Shown: piece by piece, positions 14,544 through 23,077 of the stretch | How positions within the stretch are numbered: the first letter of the stretch is position 1 | Layout of the letters: every line of letters starts with the position of its first letter | NCBI GenBank assembly: GCA_963832785.1 | Contig: CAWHVF010000005.1 | Span: 2,728,001-2,792,000 of the forward strand | From: CAWBRT01 sp963832785 | Lineage (GTDB): Bacteria > Acidobacteriota > Terriglobia > Terriglobales > Acidobacteriaceae | Direction: 5' to 3' | Length of the DNA stretch: 64,000 nucleotides | Translations under genes and position numbers: made by a program | The notes under the pieces: generated by a model | Seen by the model: the letters and a program-made list of their open reading frames with translations, nothing else | Told to the model about the DNA's origin: nothing | The model's database searches: none

Positions 14544-15971
14544 TCACCACACCCCCGTGCCGGGAATCAGGATACTCACCTCTTCGCCGGTGCCGATCTG
14601 TTCCCGGTCGGGAGGAACAACCAGAAAGCAATTAGCCAGCGAGTTGGCCACCACGTCGCCCGAGCCCTGCCACTTCAACAGCTCCACCTCGACCAGGCCG
14701 GGCCCGCCGCTGAATCTTGCCGGCAGGAATCGCGTCAGTCCCGTAGCGGTGCGCATGGGCGATTTCATCCGGGCGGTGGCAAAGCGCGCGGCAACCGCTT
14801 CGCCCCCGGCCAGGGCGCGCAGAATGGGAGTGACGAACAGCTCGAAGGTCACCATGGTCGAAACCGGGTTGCCGGGAAGGCCGAAAAACGGCACCCGGCG
14901 CGCGCCTCTCCCGGTTCTGCGCGAAGCCGTTTGACTGTGCTTGCGATTGAGCGCCGCGCCGCGCCCTGTCGCGCTTTTTCCAGGCACGGGGGCGTCGCCA
15001 AAGACCAGGGGCCGGCCGGGCTGAATCCTGACGCCGGTGAAAAAGAATTCGGCGTTAAGTTCCTGCAACATCTCCTCGACGAGGTCGTATTTGCCGATGG
15101 AAACCCCGCCGGTCAGCAGCGCCAGGTCATATTGCAGCGCGGCGGCGATCAGTTCGCGCAGCCGCCGCGGCTGATCGGGCGCCACCGGCAGCGGCACCGC
15201 CTCGCCGCCCGCCAGCTCAATCTGCGCGGACAGCGAGTACTGGTTGGAGTTGCGAATCTGCGTAGCCCCCGGGAAGCTGTGCACGGGCACGATCTCGTCG
15301 CCGGTGGTGAGCACCGCCACCTGCGGACGCCGGTAGACGCTCAGGTTGGCGCCGCCCACCGTGGCCGCAACCGCCAGCCGGGCGGGCGTCAGGCGCTCGC
15401 CGGGACGCAGCAATACCTGACTTTCCACGGCCTCAGCGCCCCTGGGAACGATGTTCTCGCCGGCCGCCAGCGAACGCGACACCTCAATGAGGTCCTCGCC
15501 GATCTGCGTCGTGTACTCCTGCATCAGCACCGCGTCGGCATCCGCGGGAACGGGAGCCCCGGTCATGATGGCCACGGCTTCGCCGGGAAGCAACTTGTGC
15601 GCGACGGCCTCCGGCGGGGCCCCGGCCTTGACTTCGCCCACAACCTTCAGCCGCGCCGGAACTTCGGCCAGATCGGCAGCGCGTACGGCGAAGCCGTCGC
15701 GGGTGGCGCGCGAGAAGGGCGGCAGATCGCGATCGGCACAAACCGGCGCCGCCAGGAAGCGCGCCAGCGCCCGGGTGAGTGAAACCTTCTCTGTCCGGCC
15801 GGTGTCCCCCGCAGATACCGCCTTTGCCTCTGCCGCACTGACAGCGCCCGGCCGGAGCCGGTTGGCATAGCTCTCGACCACGGCGCGCGCCTCTGCGAAC
15901 GAGAGCACGCTTTGCCCGCCAGCGGGCAGGCTGGTGGGCAAAGCCGCAGTTTCGTTAATGGATGTTTTCAT
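14544..15971 (-). CDS. moeA: Molybdopterin molybdenumtransferase MoeA
   Basis: MoeA inserts molybdate into adenylylated molybdopterin, completing the cofactor. From ATG 15971 the protein is 475 residues, about 60 longer than E. coli MoeA. Family motifs are clear: RATRDGFAVRAADL, IMTGAPVPADADAVLMQEYT, TTGDEIVPV with RNSNQYSL, TGGVSIGKYDLV and FFGLPGNPVSTMV. Extra length lies in an N-terminal insertion (near residues 30-45) and a basic Ala/Gly/Ser/Arg-rich insertion between GDAPVPGKSAT and RVPFFGLPGN, in a surface loop position. The gene starts 7 bases after queC stops; an upstream in-frame start would overlap queC. Confidence 0.95.
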   Translation of the reverse strand: MKTSINETAALPTSLPAGGQSVLSFAEARAVVESYANRLRPGAVSAAEAKAVSAGDTGRTEKVSLTRALARFLAAPVCADRDLPPFSRATRDGFAVRAADLAEVPARLKVVGEVKAGAPPEAVAHKLLPGEAVAIMTGAPVPADADAVLMQEYTTQIGEDLIEVSRSLAAGENIVPRGAEAVESQVLLRPGERLTPARLAVAATVGGANLSVYRRPQVAVLTTGDEIVPVHSFPGATQIRNSNQYSLSAQIELAGGEAVPLPVAPDQPRRLRELIAAALQYDLALLTGGVSIGKYDLVEEMLQELNAEFFFTGVRIQPGRPLVFGDAPVPGKSATGRGAALNRKHSQTASRRTGRGARRVPFFGLPGNPVSTMVTFELFVTPILRALAGGEAVAARFATARMKSPMRTATGLTRFLPARFSGGPGLVEVELLKWQGSGDVVANSLANCFLVVPPDREQIGTGEEVSILIPGTGVW

Positions 15972-15978
15972 GCTCGCC

Positions 15979-16743
15979 CTATCCGGCTCCTTCGGTTTCG
16001 CCCGCAGCCCGCGCCTCGTATGGTATAGGGTCCTCAATGCCGACAGCGGCGAAGGCGCGCAGCCTCAGAATACAACTGTCGCATTTCCCGCACGCCCGGC
16101 TGTGGCCGCTGTAGCAGGACCACGTCAGCTCGAACGGCGCTCCCAGCTCCGCGCCAAGACGCACAATCTCAGCTTTGCGCATGGCAATCAGCGGGGTGAC
16201 AATGCGGATCGTGCCCTCCCTGGTACCGGCGCGAATGACGCGGTTGAACGCCTCATAGTATTCGGGACGGCAGTCGGGATAGCCGGAGCTGTCCTGTTCG
16301 ACGGCGCCGATGTGTATGGTTTCCGCGCCGATTACCTCGGCCCAGCTCACCGCCACGGAAAGGAAATGGGCGTTACGAAAGGGAACATAGGTTATCGGAA
16401 TCTGCTGCCCCGGGGTTCCTGGCGCGCCCGCGAGTGGCGCCGTGGGGTGCTGACCTAGTTGCGGTCCAGCGGTGGGCACGGCCAGAGCCGCATCGGTCAA
16501 CGCCGAGCCGCCAATCTCGGCCAGCGCCTGGTTGCGTACCACCAGCCGCCGGGCGATGCCCAGCCGGTCGCAGATCTCGCCAAACGCCCGCCGCTCCCGC
16601 TCTTCCGTCCGCTGCCCATAGCTGACATGCAAGGCGGCCACCTGCTTGGCCCCGAAATCGCGCACCGCCAGGGCCGCGCAGACACAGGAGTCCATGCCAC
16701 CGCTCAGCACCACTACCGCTTGCTTCCGCTCAGGATTGTTCAT
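15979..16743 (-). CDS. queC: 7-cyano-7-deazaguanine synthase QueC
   Basis: QueC converts 7-carboxy-7-deazaguanine to preQ0 with ATP and ammonia, in the pathway to queuosine in tRNA. The 254-residue protein has the PP-loop SGGMDS (14-19), PFRNAHFLSVAVSWAE in the middle and a C-terminal zinc site C210-x7-C218-x2-C221-x2-C224. An extra Gly/Pro/Ala/Gln-rich loop is present before QQIPITYVPFRN (about residues 90-112). The start ATG 16743 is only about 20 bases from the end of MITE copy B (16766), so the promoter must lie within or beyond that element. Pathway partners queE and queD are on the far side of the element. Confidence 0.95.
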   Translation of the reverse strand: MNNPERKQAVVVLSGGMDSCVCAALAVRDFGAKQVAALHVSYGQRTEERERRAFGEICDRLGIARRLVVRNQALAEIGGSALTDAALAVPTAGPQLGQHPTAPLAGAPGTPGQQIPITYVPFRNAHFLSVAVSWAEVIGAETIHIGAVEQDSSGYPDCRPEYYEAFNRVIRAGTREGTIRIVTPLIAMRKAEIVRLGAELGAPFELTWSCYSGHSRACGKCDSCILRLRAFAAVGIEDPIPYEARAAGETEGAG

Positions 16744-16765
16744 ATCGATGCGAGTATCGAATTAG

Positions 16766-17113
16766 GGCCTGTTAACACTATCAGTTAACTGTTTCCGAGT
16801 TGTCATGCTGAGCGCCTCGGTGGCGCGAAGCATCCCTGGCAGCTGTCCAAATCGGCGCGGCCTGCAGCTTTTCTATAAAAGTCCTTCAACTTCCTTTTCG
16901 GCTGCCCGCCGTGCCGGGATGCTTCGCTCACCACCCCAACAACGGCAACCGCAGCCATTGCTGAGGCCCCGGTATCGCTCAGCATGACAGGCGCAAACGG
17001 AATACCGACTCGCCCAGTGCCTTTCATCACCACGCCACAATGGAGTCTTAGTTTTCTGCAGTCGTTCAACCTCGCCGCAATAATTAAGAGCGCTCCGGTA
17101 GTGTGAACACGCC
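16766..17113. mobile_element. MITE-like element, copy B (348 bp, TTAG flanks)
   Basis: The left end GGCCTGTTAACACTAT (16766-16781) and the inverted right end GGCGTGTTCACACTAC (17098-17113 reversed) match each other and copy A at 13 to 15 of 16 positions. TTAG flanks both sides (16762-16765, 17114-17117), a YTAR-type duplication. The interior repeats the copy A plan: GTTTCCGAGTTGTCATGCTGAGCG near 16790-16813 and CGCTCAGCATGACA near 16977-16990, plus GAAGCATCCC and GGATGCTTCGC. No transposase is encoded. It splits the que genes: queE and queD lie upstream, queC downstream, so copy B interrupts or supplies the queC leader. Confidence 0.75.
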
Positions 17114-17170
17114 TTAGAGCGTATTCAGGGATTCCTCGCTGCCGGCCATAGGCCGGCACTACGCCGAACG

Positions 17171-17854
17171 CTACACGCCCTTCAGCGATGGGTCCCAGAT
17201 CAGCTTATGTATCTGCAATCCCAGGCGCACCGGCAGCCCGTCTTCCAGAATCCAGCCGGCCAGCTCGCGCGGGTCGACCAGACAATGCGAGACGTCCCGC
17301 GAGCCCTTGGCCAGCTTGTCGAAGGCGGGCGAGAAGATGATGTTGCCGACTTTGCCGGCCAGCCGGTTGCCCACGGTGAACTCGCGCGCAAACTCGTAGT
17401 CGGCGCGAGAGGCGATCACGAACTTGATCTCATCGCGGCCGCCGATGTACTGCAGGTTGTCCAGCCGGAAGCTGCCGCCTTCGCCCGAATCCGGGCACTT
17501 CACATCGACGATCTTGAACACCGCCGGGGGTACGCTGGCCAGCGGGCGCTCGCCGCTGGTCTCCAGCAGCAGCGTGTAGCCGCTTTCGATCAGGCGCTTC
17601 ATCAGCGGTACCAGCTCGCGCTCCTGCAGCAGCGGCTCGCCGCCGGTAATCTCGACCAGACCGCGCTCCGGCAGCAGGCGATGAACCTCCTCGGCCACCT
17701 GCTCCTCGGACATCTTCTCTCCGCCCTTGAAGGTGTACTCGCTGTCGCACCAGTGGCAGCGCAGGTTGCAGCCCGCCAGCCGCACGAAAACGCAGGGCAG
17801 CCCGGTGAACGACGACTCGCCTTGCAGCGACTTGTAGATCTCTATGATCTGCAT
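17171..17854 (-). CDS. queE: 7-carboxy-7-deazaguanine synthase QueE
   Basis: QueE is a radical SAM enzyme that contracts the ring of carboxytetrahydropterin to 7-carboxy-7-deazaguanine. The 227-residue protein starts MQIIEIYKSLQGESSFTGLP and carries the CX3CX2C iron-sulfur motif as C29-N-L-R-C33-H-W-C36, followed by ITGGEPLLQ. The start ATG 17854 is unambiguous. It lies between queD (111-base gap holding a 21-bp inverted repeat) and MITE copy B. Confidence 0.96.
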   Translation of the reverse strand: MQIIEIYKSLQGESSFTGLPCVFVRLAGCNLRCHWCDSEYTFKGGEKMSEEQVAEEVHRLLPERGLVEITGGEPLLQERELVPLMKRLIESGYTLLLETSGERPLASVPPAVFKIVDVKCPDSGEGGSFRLDNLQYIGGRDEIKFVIASRADYEFAREFTVGNRLAGKVGNIIFSPAFDKLAKGSRDVSHCLVDPRELAGWILEDGLPVRLGLQIHKLIWDPSLKGV

Positions 17855-17873
17855 GACAGCGGCAGAAACATTT

Positions 17874-17951
17874 AAGATTTAAGATTGCAGATTTAGAACT
17901 GCAGACGCAGTCTGTGCGTGCCTCAATCTGAAATCTGCAATCTTAAATCTT
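17874..17951. repeat. Perfect 21-bp inverted repeat between queD and queE
   Basis: Arms at 17874-17894 (AAGATTTAAGATTGCAGATTT minus its last base is enough to recognise it) and 17931-17951 are perfect reverse complements over 21 bases, separated by 36 bases that include CTGCAGACGCAG. It is AT-rich, unlike the surrounding genes. A similar GATTTTTGATTTCAGATTG word lies at 22293-22312. It may be a dispersed element, a processing site or an attenuator-like hairpin for queE. Confidence 0.65.
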
Positions 17952-17965
17952 CAATTCCTTTTCTC

Positions 17966-18343
17966 TCACTCGTAATAGGTCGCGATCGAGGTATCCGTCT
18001 CCCAGACGGTGACCCGCTTGACCTCGACCCGCCCGCCGGTATCGGCCTTCAGACGCCCGTTGGCCTGTTCGAAGAAGTATTTTGCCAGGTTCTCGGCGGA
18101 AGGGTTCAGGACGGTGAAGGGCTCCAGGTCGTTGATCATGCGGTGATCGAGGTAGTCGATCACGTCTTTCATAACCCGCTTCAGATCCTTAAAGTCCAGC
18201 AGCAGACCGGCCCCATCCAGCTCGCGCCCGGCCAGGGTCAGGCGCACGCGATAATTGTGCCCGTGCGGATGCTCGCACTTGCCCTTGTAATTGCGCAGGT
18301 AATGCCCCGCCGCAAACGTTTCCTCGACCGTTACTTCGTACAT
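17966..18343 (-). CDS. queD: 6-carboxy-5,6,7,8-tetrahydropterin synthase QueD
   Basis: QueD converts 7,8-dihydroneopterin triphosphate to 6-carboxytetrahydropterin, the first committed step toward 7-deazaguanines. From ATG 18343 (MYEVTVEETFAAGHYL) the product is 125 residues. The zinc histidines are H14, H26 and H28 (AGHYL, HPHGHNY), the catalytic cysteine is C23 in GKCEHPHGH, and LDFKDLK and LNPSAENLA motifs follow. A longer in-frame start (18391) adds an unconserved leader. No preQ1 riboswitch is evident in the 228 bases upstream. Confidence 0.95.
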   Translation of the reverse strand: MYEVTVEETFAAGHYLRNYKGKCEHPHGHNYRVRLTLAGRELDGAGLLLDFKDLKRVMKDVIDYLDHRMINDLEPFTVLNPSAENLAKYFFEQANGRLKADTGGRVEVKRVTVWETDTSIATYYE

Positions 18344-18571
18344 GATCTTTACCCCGCCAGACGCAGCCGCGGCGTTTGCCGGGAACCCCATTTCTAAGCA
18401 GCCGCCATGCCGTCTCGCTTATGCTGCCGACGACTGCAAATATCTATCTTAACGCGGCAGTAAATAGGCGTGCCTCGCGCACAGCTTAAGCACCCCGACG
18501 GCCCTGTAGTGCCGCCGCCCCGGCGGCTGGCCCCCTGCTGAAGGAAGCCGGCCCGCCGGCGCCAAAGGGTA

Positions 18572-20665
18572 TCACTCGCACCCAAAGAACTCGGCCACGC
18601 GGCGCAACTCGGTGGCGCGACCGTAGTTGGGCAGGCTGTTGAGGAAGACCCGCCCATACTGCTTCTTGAGGATGCGGTTATCCAGCAGCACCAGCACGCC
18701 GCGGTCGTGCAGCGAGCGAATCAGCCGGCCAAAGCCCTGCTTAAGGGCGATGACCGCTGCCGGCACCTGGTACTGGAAGAAGGCGTTGCCACCAGCCTCG
18801 TCCACGGCGCGAATGCGGGCCGCCACTACCGGATCGTTGGGCACGGCGAACGGCAGCCGGTCGATGATGACGCAGCTCAACTGCTCGCCCTGCACGTCCA
18901 CCCCCTGCCAGAAGCTGGAGGTGGCGAACAGCACCGCGTTGGGGCTGGCGCGGAACTCCTCCAGCAGCGCGTTTTTGGGGGCGCTTCCCTGGAGCAGCAG
19001 TTTGTACTCCAGCTCCCCGCGCAGACGGTCGTGTATCTGGTTCATCTGGGCATGGCTGGTGAACAGGCAAAAGGCGCGCCCGCGGGTGATCTCCAGTACC
19101 TGGCGAATGCGCGCGGCCGCCTGCTCGGCGAAGCCGGGCTCGCGCGGATCGGGCAGGTCCGGCGGAACGTAAAGCAACGCCTGATTCTCGTAATCGAAGT
19201 GCGAGGGCACGATCAGCTCGCGCGCGTTCTCGACTCCCAGGCGCTGACAAACGTAGTCGAAGCCGCCGCTCACCGCCAGCGTAGCCGAAGTCAGCACCAC
19301 GGTTTCAATCGGCTCGAAAACCGTCTGCCGCAGAATCTGCGAGACATCGATGGGAGTGGCTTGAAGAAAGACGTGCTGCCAGCGCCCGCCGTGGCGGGCG
19401 CTGGCGGTTTTCACCCCATCATGGGCGGCAGCGGTGCGTGGCCCGGCGCGGCGCTCGATCCAATAAACCGTGTTGCGCTCGCTCGACTCCAGCAGGAAAC
19501 CGAGCTGCACCCGCAACTCCTCCGCCCGGCGAACCAGCCGGAAAACCTCGTCCGGCTTGTTCTTCAGCCCCTGCAGTTCCAGCCCAAGCTGCGCCAGCCC
19601 GGCCTGCAGAGCGATAAACTCGTCGCCGCTTTCTTCCAGAAATTCGCGGCGATTCTGGAACTCGAAGCGCCCTTCGCCCGGCGGCAGAACGGAAAAGAAC
19701 AACTGCGCCCGCTCGCGCACCCGCCGGCTGGCCGCCGCCAGCGAGGGCGAGCCGATGGCATGGCGCTGCAGCGTCAGCTCCACATCGCGCAGCAGGTCTT
19801 CCACCCGCAGATTGCTTACGGTGATGCCGAAATAGCCGCTGGCCACGTCTTCCAGCTCATGTGCCTCGTCGAAGATGACCACCCCGGCCTCGGGGAGAAC
19901 GCCGGCATCGGGGGCGTCTTCGGCGGCCTGCTTCACCGCCAGGTCGGCGAAGAACAGGTGGTGATTGACGATGACCACGTCGCTTTCCGCCGCCCGCCGC
20001 CGCATCTCGGTTATGAAACAGCGCTCCCACTGCTGGCACTTGGCGCCCAGACAGTTTTCCGAGCGGGCGTCCAGCCGCGGCCACAGTTGACTGCTCTCGG
20101 GCAGCCGCGCCAGCTCGGCGCGGTCTCCGGTGCCGGTGGTCTTTTCCCATTCGCTGATGGCGCGATAGTGATCAACCTCCTCCAAGCCGGTCAGAATGGG
20201 CGCGTTGGCCAGCTCGTAGAGCTTCTTGCGGCAGAGATAGTTGGCGCGGCCCTTCATGTAGCAGACACGCAGACCGGGCGGCGCACTGCCGGATAGCTGC
20301 GCCGGGCGTTTGCGGCCGGAGGCGGAAGCTGTCCCAGCCGGCGAACGAAACAGCGCCTCTTCCAGGAATGGGACATCCTTGAAAAAAAGCTGTTCCTGCA
20401 AGGTCTTGGTGCCGGTCGAGATAATCACCCGCTTGCCCGAGCGCAGCACGGGAACCAGGTAGGCCAGCGTCTTGCCGGTGCCGGTGCCGGCCTCGACGAT
20501 CAGGTGGCGCCGCTCGGCCAGCGCCTGCTCGATGGCCTGCGCCATGGCAAGCTGTCCGCGGCGGAACTCGTAAGCCGGATGCGTGCGCGAAAGCACCCCA
20601 CCGGGGCCGAAGAAGCTGTGCAGCGTCTCCCCGGACAAGCCAGCGGATTGGGATGAGGTGGTCAA
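18572..20665 (-). CDS. dinG: ATP-dependent DNA helicase, DinG/XPD type
   Basis: DinG-type proteins are superfamily 2, 5'-3' iron-sulfur helicases acting on repair intermediates and R-loops. The 697-residue product has Walker A AGTGTGKT (59-66), DEAH at 266-269, and cysteines C135, C145, C205, C210 and C216 between them that can supply a 4Fe-4S cluster. The C-terminal motif QGFGRLIRS is the arginine-finger motif VI. The start is TTG 20665 with no good ribosome site. Two low-complexity insertions occur: RSPAGTASASGRKRP near 108-121, and a segment near 410-420 encoded by a perfect 12-bp palindrome (19379-19404). It is divergent from der. Confidence 0.9.
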   Translation of the reverse strand: MTTSSQSAGLSGETLHSFFGPGGVLSRTHPAYEFRRGQLAMAQAIEQALAERRHLIVEAGTGTGKTLAYLVPVLRSGKRVIISTGTKTLQEQLFFKDVPFLEEALFRSPAGTASASGRKRPAQLSGSAPPGLRVCYMKGRANYLCRKKLYELANAPILTGLEEVDHYRAISEWEKTTGTGDRAELARLPESSQLWPRLDARSENCLGAKCQQWERCFITEMRRRAAESDVVIVNHHLFFADLAVKQAAEDAPDAGVLPEAGVVIFDEAHELEDVASGYFGITVSNLRVEDLLRDVELTLQRHAIGSPSLAAASRRVRERAQLFFSVLPPGEGRFEFQNRREFLEESGDEFIALQAGLAQLGLELQGLKNKPDEVFRLVRRAEELRVQLGFLLESSERNTVYWIERRAGPRTAAAHDGVKTASARHGGRWQHVFLQATPIDVSQILRQTVFEPIETVVLTSATLAVSGGFDYVCQRLGVENARELIVPSHFDYENQALLYVPPDLPDPREPGFAEQAAARIRQVLEITRGRAFCLFTSHAQMNQIHDRLRGELEYKLLLQGSAPKNALLEEFRASPNAVLFATSSFWQGVDVQGEQLSCVIIDRLPFAVPNDPVVAARIRAVDEAGGNAFFQYQVPAAVIALKQGFGRLIRSLHDRGVLVLLDNRILKKQYGRVFLNSLPNYGRATELRRVAEFFGCE

Positions 20666-20678
20666 GAGAGTCTGGTTG

Positions 20679-22280
20679 ATGATAACGCGAGCAGTTAGAC
20701 TGGATAGAGATTATGTTCAAGGCAAAACGTTGATCAACCCTGACCCATTGCCGCTGGTGGTAATTGTCGGCCGGCCGAATGTCGGCAAGTCCACGCTGTT
20801 CAATCGCATGGTGGGCAGGCGCCGGGCCATCGTCGGCAACGAACCAGGGATCACCCGCGACCGCCTCTACGGCGAAGCCCATTGGCGCGGACGCCGCTTT
20901 CGCGTGGCCGATACCGGCGGCATTATCCCGGAGGAAAAGGAGCTGATTCCCGCCGAAATCTTTCGCCAGGCGCGTTTGGCGCTGGAGGAAGCCGCGGCGG
21001 TGGTGATGGTGGTGGACGCGCGCACCGAACTGGCCGCTCCGGACATGGAACTGGCACGCCTGCTGCTGCGTACCGGCAAGCCGCTTTTCCTGGCGGTCAA
21101 TAAGATCGACTCGCCCAAACAGGAGCCCGAAGCCGCGGAGTTTCGCCGTCTCGGCATACGCAATCTCCTGCCGGTCTCGTCCGAGCACGGCGACGGCGTG
21201 GCGGAGCTGCTGGATGCGATCCTGGAGATCATCCCCGCCGTGCCGGAGAAGCCGGAAGGCGCTTCGCTCAAGCCTGCTCCTTCCCAGGCGAAACGCGGGC
21301 CCGCGCCGGCCTCCTCTCAGGAGGGCCGTCCTGAGGAGCGCACCGATGAAGAATCTGACTTTCCATTGGAAGCGGGGCAGGACGCCAGCGGGACTGGCCG
21401 CTCAGGCCGTCGAGAGGATTCCGGCGAAATCAGGGTGGCGATCATCGGCCGGCCGAACGTAGGCAAGTCGACGCTGCTCAATCAACTGGCGGGAAGCCAA
21501 CGAGCCATCGTCTCGCCGGTTGCGGGAACCACCCGCGACGCGGTTGACGAGGTGGTCGAACGCAACGGCAAGAAGTATCGTTTCATCGACACCGCCGGCA
21601 TTCGCCGCAAGGGTAAAACCAAGCTGATGGCCGAAAAGCTGTCGGTGGTCATGGCGCGCAAGCACCTGGAGGCGGCCGATGTGGTGCTGATGATTATCGA
21701 CGCCCCGGAAGGAGTCTCCGCCCTGGATGCCACCATCGCCGGTTATGCCCACGAAGCCGGGCGTTCCGTGATCCTGGTGGTCAACAAGTGGGACCTGCTC
21801 ACCACTGCCCGCCCGGCATCCACCACGCCAAAGGTAGCACCGGCGTTTGCTGGGGAGCCCGACGGCCAGCCGTCGGCCGACAGCCGCATCTTCGAGCAGC
21901 AAGCGCGACGCGTATTGAAGTTTCTCGACTACGCCCCCATGCTGTTTATCTCAGCCAGCAGCGGCCGCAATGTCGAGAAGGTTTTCCCCATGATCGAGCT
22001 GGTGGCGCGCGAGCGCCGCAAAAGGATCTCCACCGGCGAGATGAACCGCTTCCTGCGCCAGATCGATTTCGAGCGCGCTTCGGTCCCGGCGGCGCGCAAG
22101 GTCAAAATTTATTACATGACGCAGGCGGCCGTCGCCCCGCCGACCTTCGTGCTCTTCACCGACAAGCAGGTGAAGCTGCACTTTTCCTACGAGCGCTTTC
22201 TACAAAACCAGATACGCAGCCGGTTCAAGTTCGTGGGCACGCCCATCTGGATCAAGACCCGCCCGCACAAACGCCAGTAA
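20679..22280 (+). CDS. der: Ribosome biogenesis GTPase Der (EngA)
   Basis: Der is a tandem-GTPase needed for 50S subunit assembly. It has two G domains, each with a P-loop GRPNVGKST (residues about 31-39 and 257-265), DTGGI/DTAGI, NKxD (NKID, NKWD) and a C-terminal KH-like domain. At 533 residues it is much longer than the usual 440-490. The excess is an approximately 55-residue Pro/Ala/Glu/Ser-rich linker between the G domains (about 190-245) and a second insertion after NKWDLLTT containing APAFAGEPDGQPSAD. The start is uncertain: ATG 20679 is close to the divergent dinG start, and TTG 20730 or TTG 20748 (giving LPLVVIVGRPN) would fit homologues as well. Confidence 0.93.
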   Translation: MITRAVRLDRDYVQGKTLINPDPLPLVVIVGRPNVGKSTLFNRMVGRRRAIVGNEPGITRDRLYGEAHWRGRRFRVADTGGIIPEEKELIPAEIFRQARLALEEAAAVVMVVDARTELAAPDMELARLLLRTGKPLFLAVNKIDSPKQEPEAAEFRRLGIRNLLPVSSEHGDGVAELLDAILEIIPAVPEKPEGASLKPAPSQAKRGPAPASSQEGRPEERTDEESDFPLEAGQDASGTGRSGRREDSGEIRVAIIGRPNVGKSTLLNQLAGSQRAIVSPVAGTTRDAVDEVVERNGKKYRFIDTAGIRRKGKTKLMAEKLSVVMARKHLEAADVVLMIIDAPEGVSALDATIAGYAHEAGRSVILVVNKWDLLTTARPASTTPKVAPAFAGEPDGQPSADSRIFEQQARRVLKFLDYAPMLFISASSGRNVEKVFPMIELVARERRKRISTGEMNRFLRQIDFERASVPAARKVKIYYMTQAAVAPPTFVLFTDKQVKLHFSYERFLQNQIRSRFKFVGTPIWIKTRPHKRQ

Positions 22281-22292
22281 GTCGTTTTTGAT

Positions 22293-22480
22293 TTTTGATT
22301 TCAGATTGAAAAAAAGCTGAACCACAGAGTACACCGAGTACACAGGGGCAATAGTAGTGGAATTTTATCTGAGGGAATTGGAAAACGTGACCGGTTGTGA
22401 TCCCGCGCCTTTACTTTGTGTTCCTCTGTGTCCTCCGTGGTTCCGCAGTTGCTTTCTCGAAAATTAAAAATCGGAAATGG
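22293..22480. repeat. Nested inverted repeat with ACCACAGAG core
   Basis: ACCACAGAGTACACCGAG (from 22321) and CTCTGTGTCCTCCGTGGTT (22424-22442) are imperfect reverse complements, with AT-rich outer arms around 22295-22312 and 22455-22475. The same CCACRGAG...CTCTGTGG design recurs at 46134-46221 and in part at 55828-55865. It lies between the convergent der and DUF2203 genes; no gene is seen. Confidence 0.55.
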
Positions 22481-22481
22481 T

Positions 22482-22919
22482 TCAGTTGATCTGGTCGGGC
22501 TTGGCGCGGGCGATGCGCTCGTCGATGGGCTTGCGTCCGGCGTAGCCTTCTTCTAGGCCATGCCAGTGGGTGATGCTGGGTTCGCCCAGCTTCCAGCACA
22601 GCAGCACGATCTCGCCGCTCTCTACCTTGCAGGGAAAGTCGAGCAGCCCCTGGTCGAGGTCTTTCACCTGCACCCCGATGGCGTTGATCTCGGCCAGAGC
22701 GTCCTTGGCCTTTTGCAGCGCCTTGTCGCGCTCGGCCCGGCGCTGGGCCCAGTACTTGACGTCGAGCATGGTGCCGCCGTTGAGGAAAACGCGCTCCTGC
22801 TGGGCTTGCAACTCGGCTTCGACCTGCTCGATCTTCTGCTTGGCGTCCATGGAGGCGCGCAGCAGCGATTCCAGGATGGGCAGCATGGCTTGAGCTTCGT
22901 GCAGCGAGAAAGTGCGCAT
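22482..22919 (-). CDS. DUF2203 family protein
   Basis: From ATG 22919 (MRTFSLHEAQAMLPILESLL) the product is 145 residues and matches the DUF2203 pattern: an N-terminal helix with FSLxEAxxxLP, a long helical middle probably forming a coiled coil (about 20-85), GVQVKDLDQGLLDFPCK, and the C-terminal ILLCWKLGEPSITHWHGLEEGYAGRKPI. The function of DUF2203 proteins is unknown; they are small and cytosolic. A longer in-frame start (23033) adds an unconserved leader. It is convergent with der and divergent from the lipoprotein gene. Confidence 0.82.
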   Translation of the reverse strand: MRTFSLHEAQAMLPILESLLRASMDAKQKIEQVEAELQAQQERVFLNGGTMLDVKYWAQRRAERDKALQKAKDALAEINAIGVQVKDLDQGLLDFPCKVESGEIVLLCWKLGEPSITHWHGLEEGYAGRKPIDERIARAKPDQIN

Positions 22920-23077
22920 AGGGCGTCCTGCTTTTATTGTAAACCGGGGCGCCAAGCACGGGCGCTGCCGGGTTTTCCCGGTTTGGAGCGGGATAGGCAC
23001 CGGGCGCTCCTCCCCGGCAAAAGCTTTTCCCAACGGCTGGTGTTTACTAATACAATCAGCTTTTCAGGGGGAAGTTC

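Noticed and set aside
18344..18571. Possible preQ1 riboswitch upstream of queD
   Set aside because: No conserved preQ1 pseudoknot sequence is visible.
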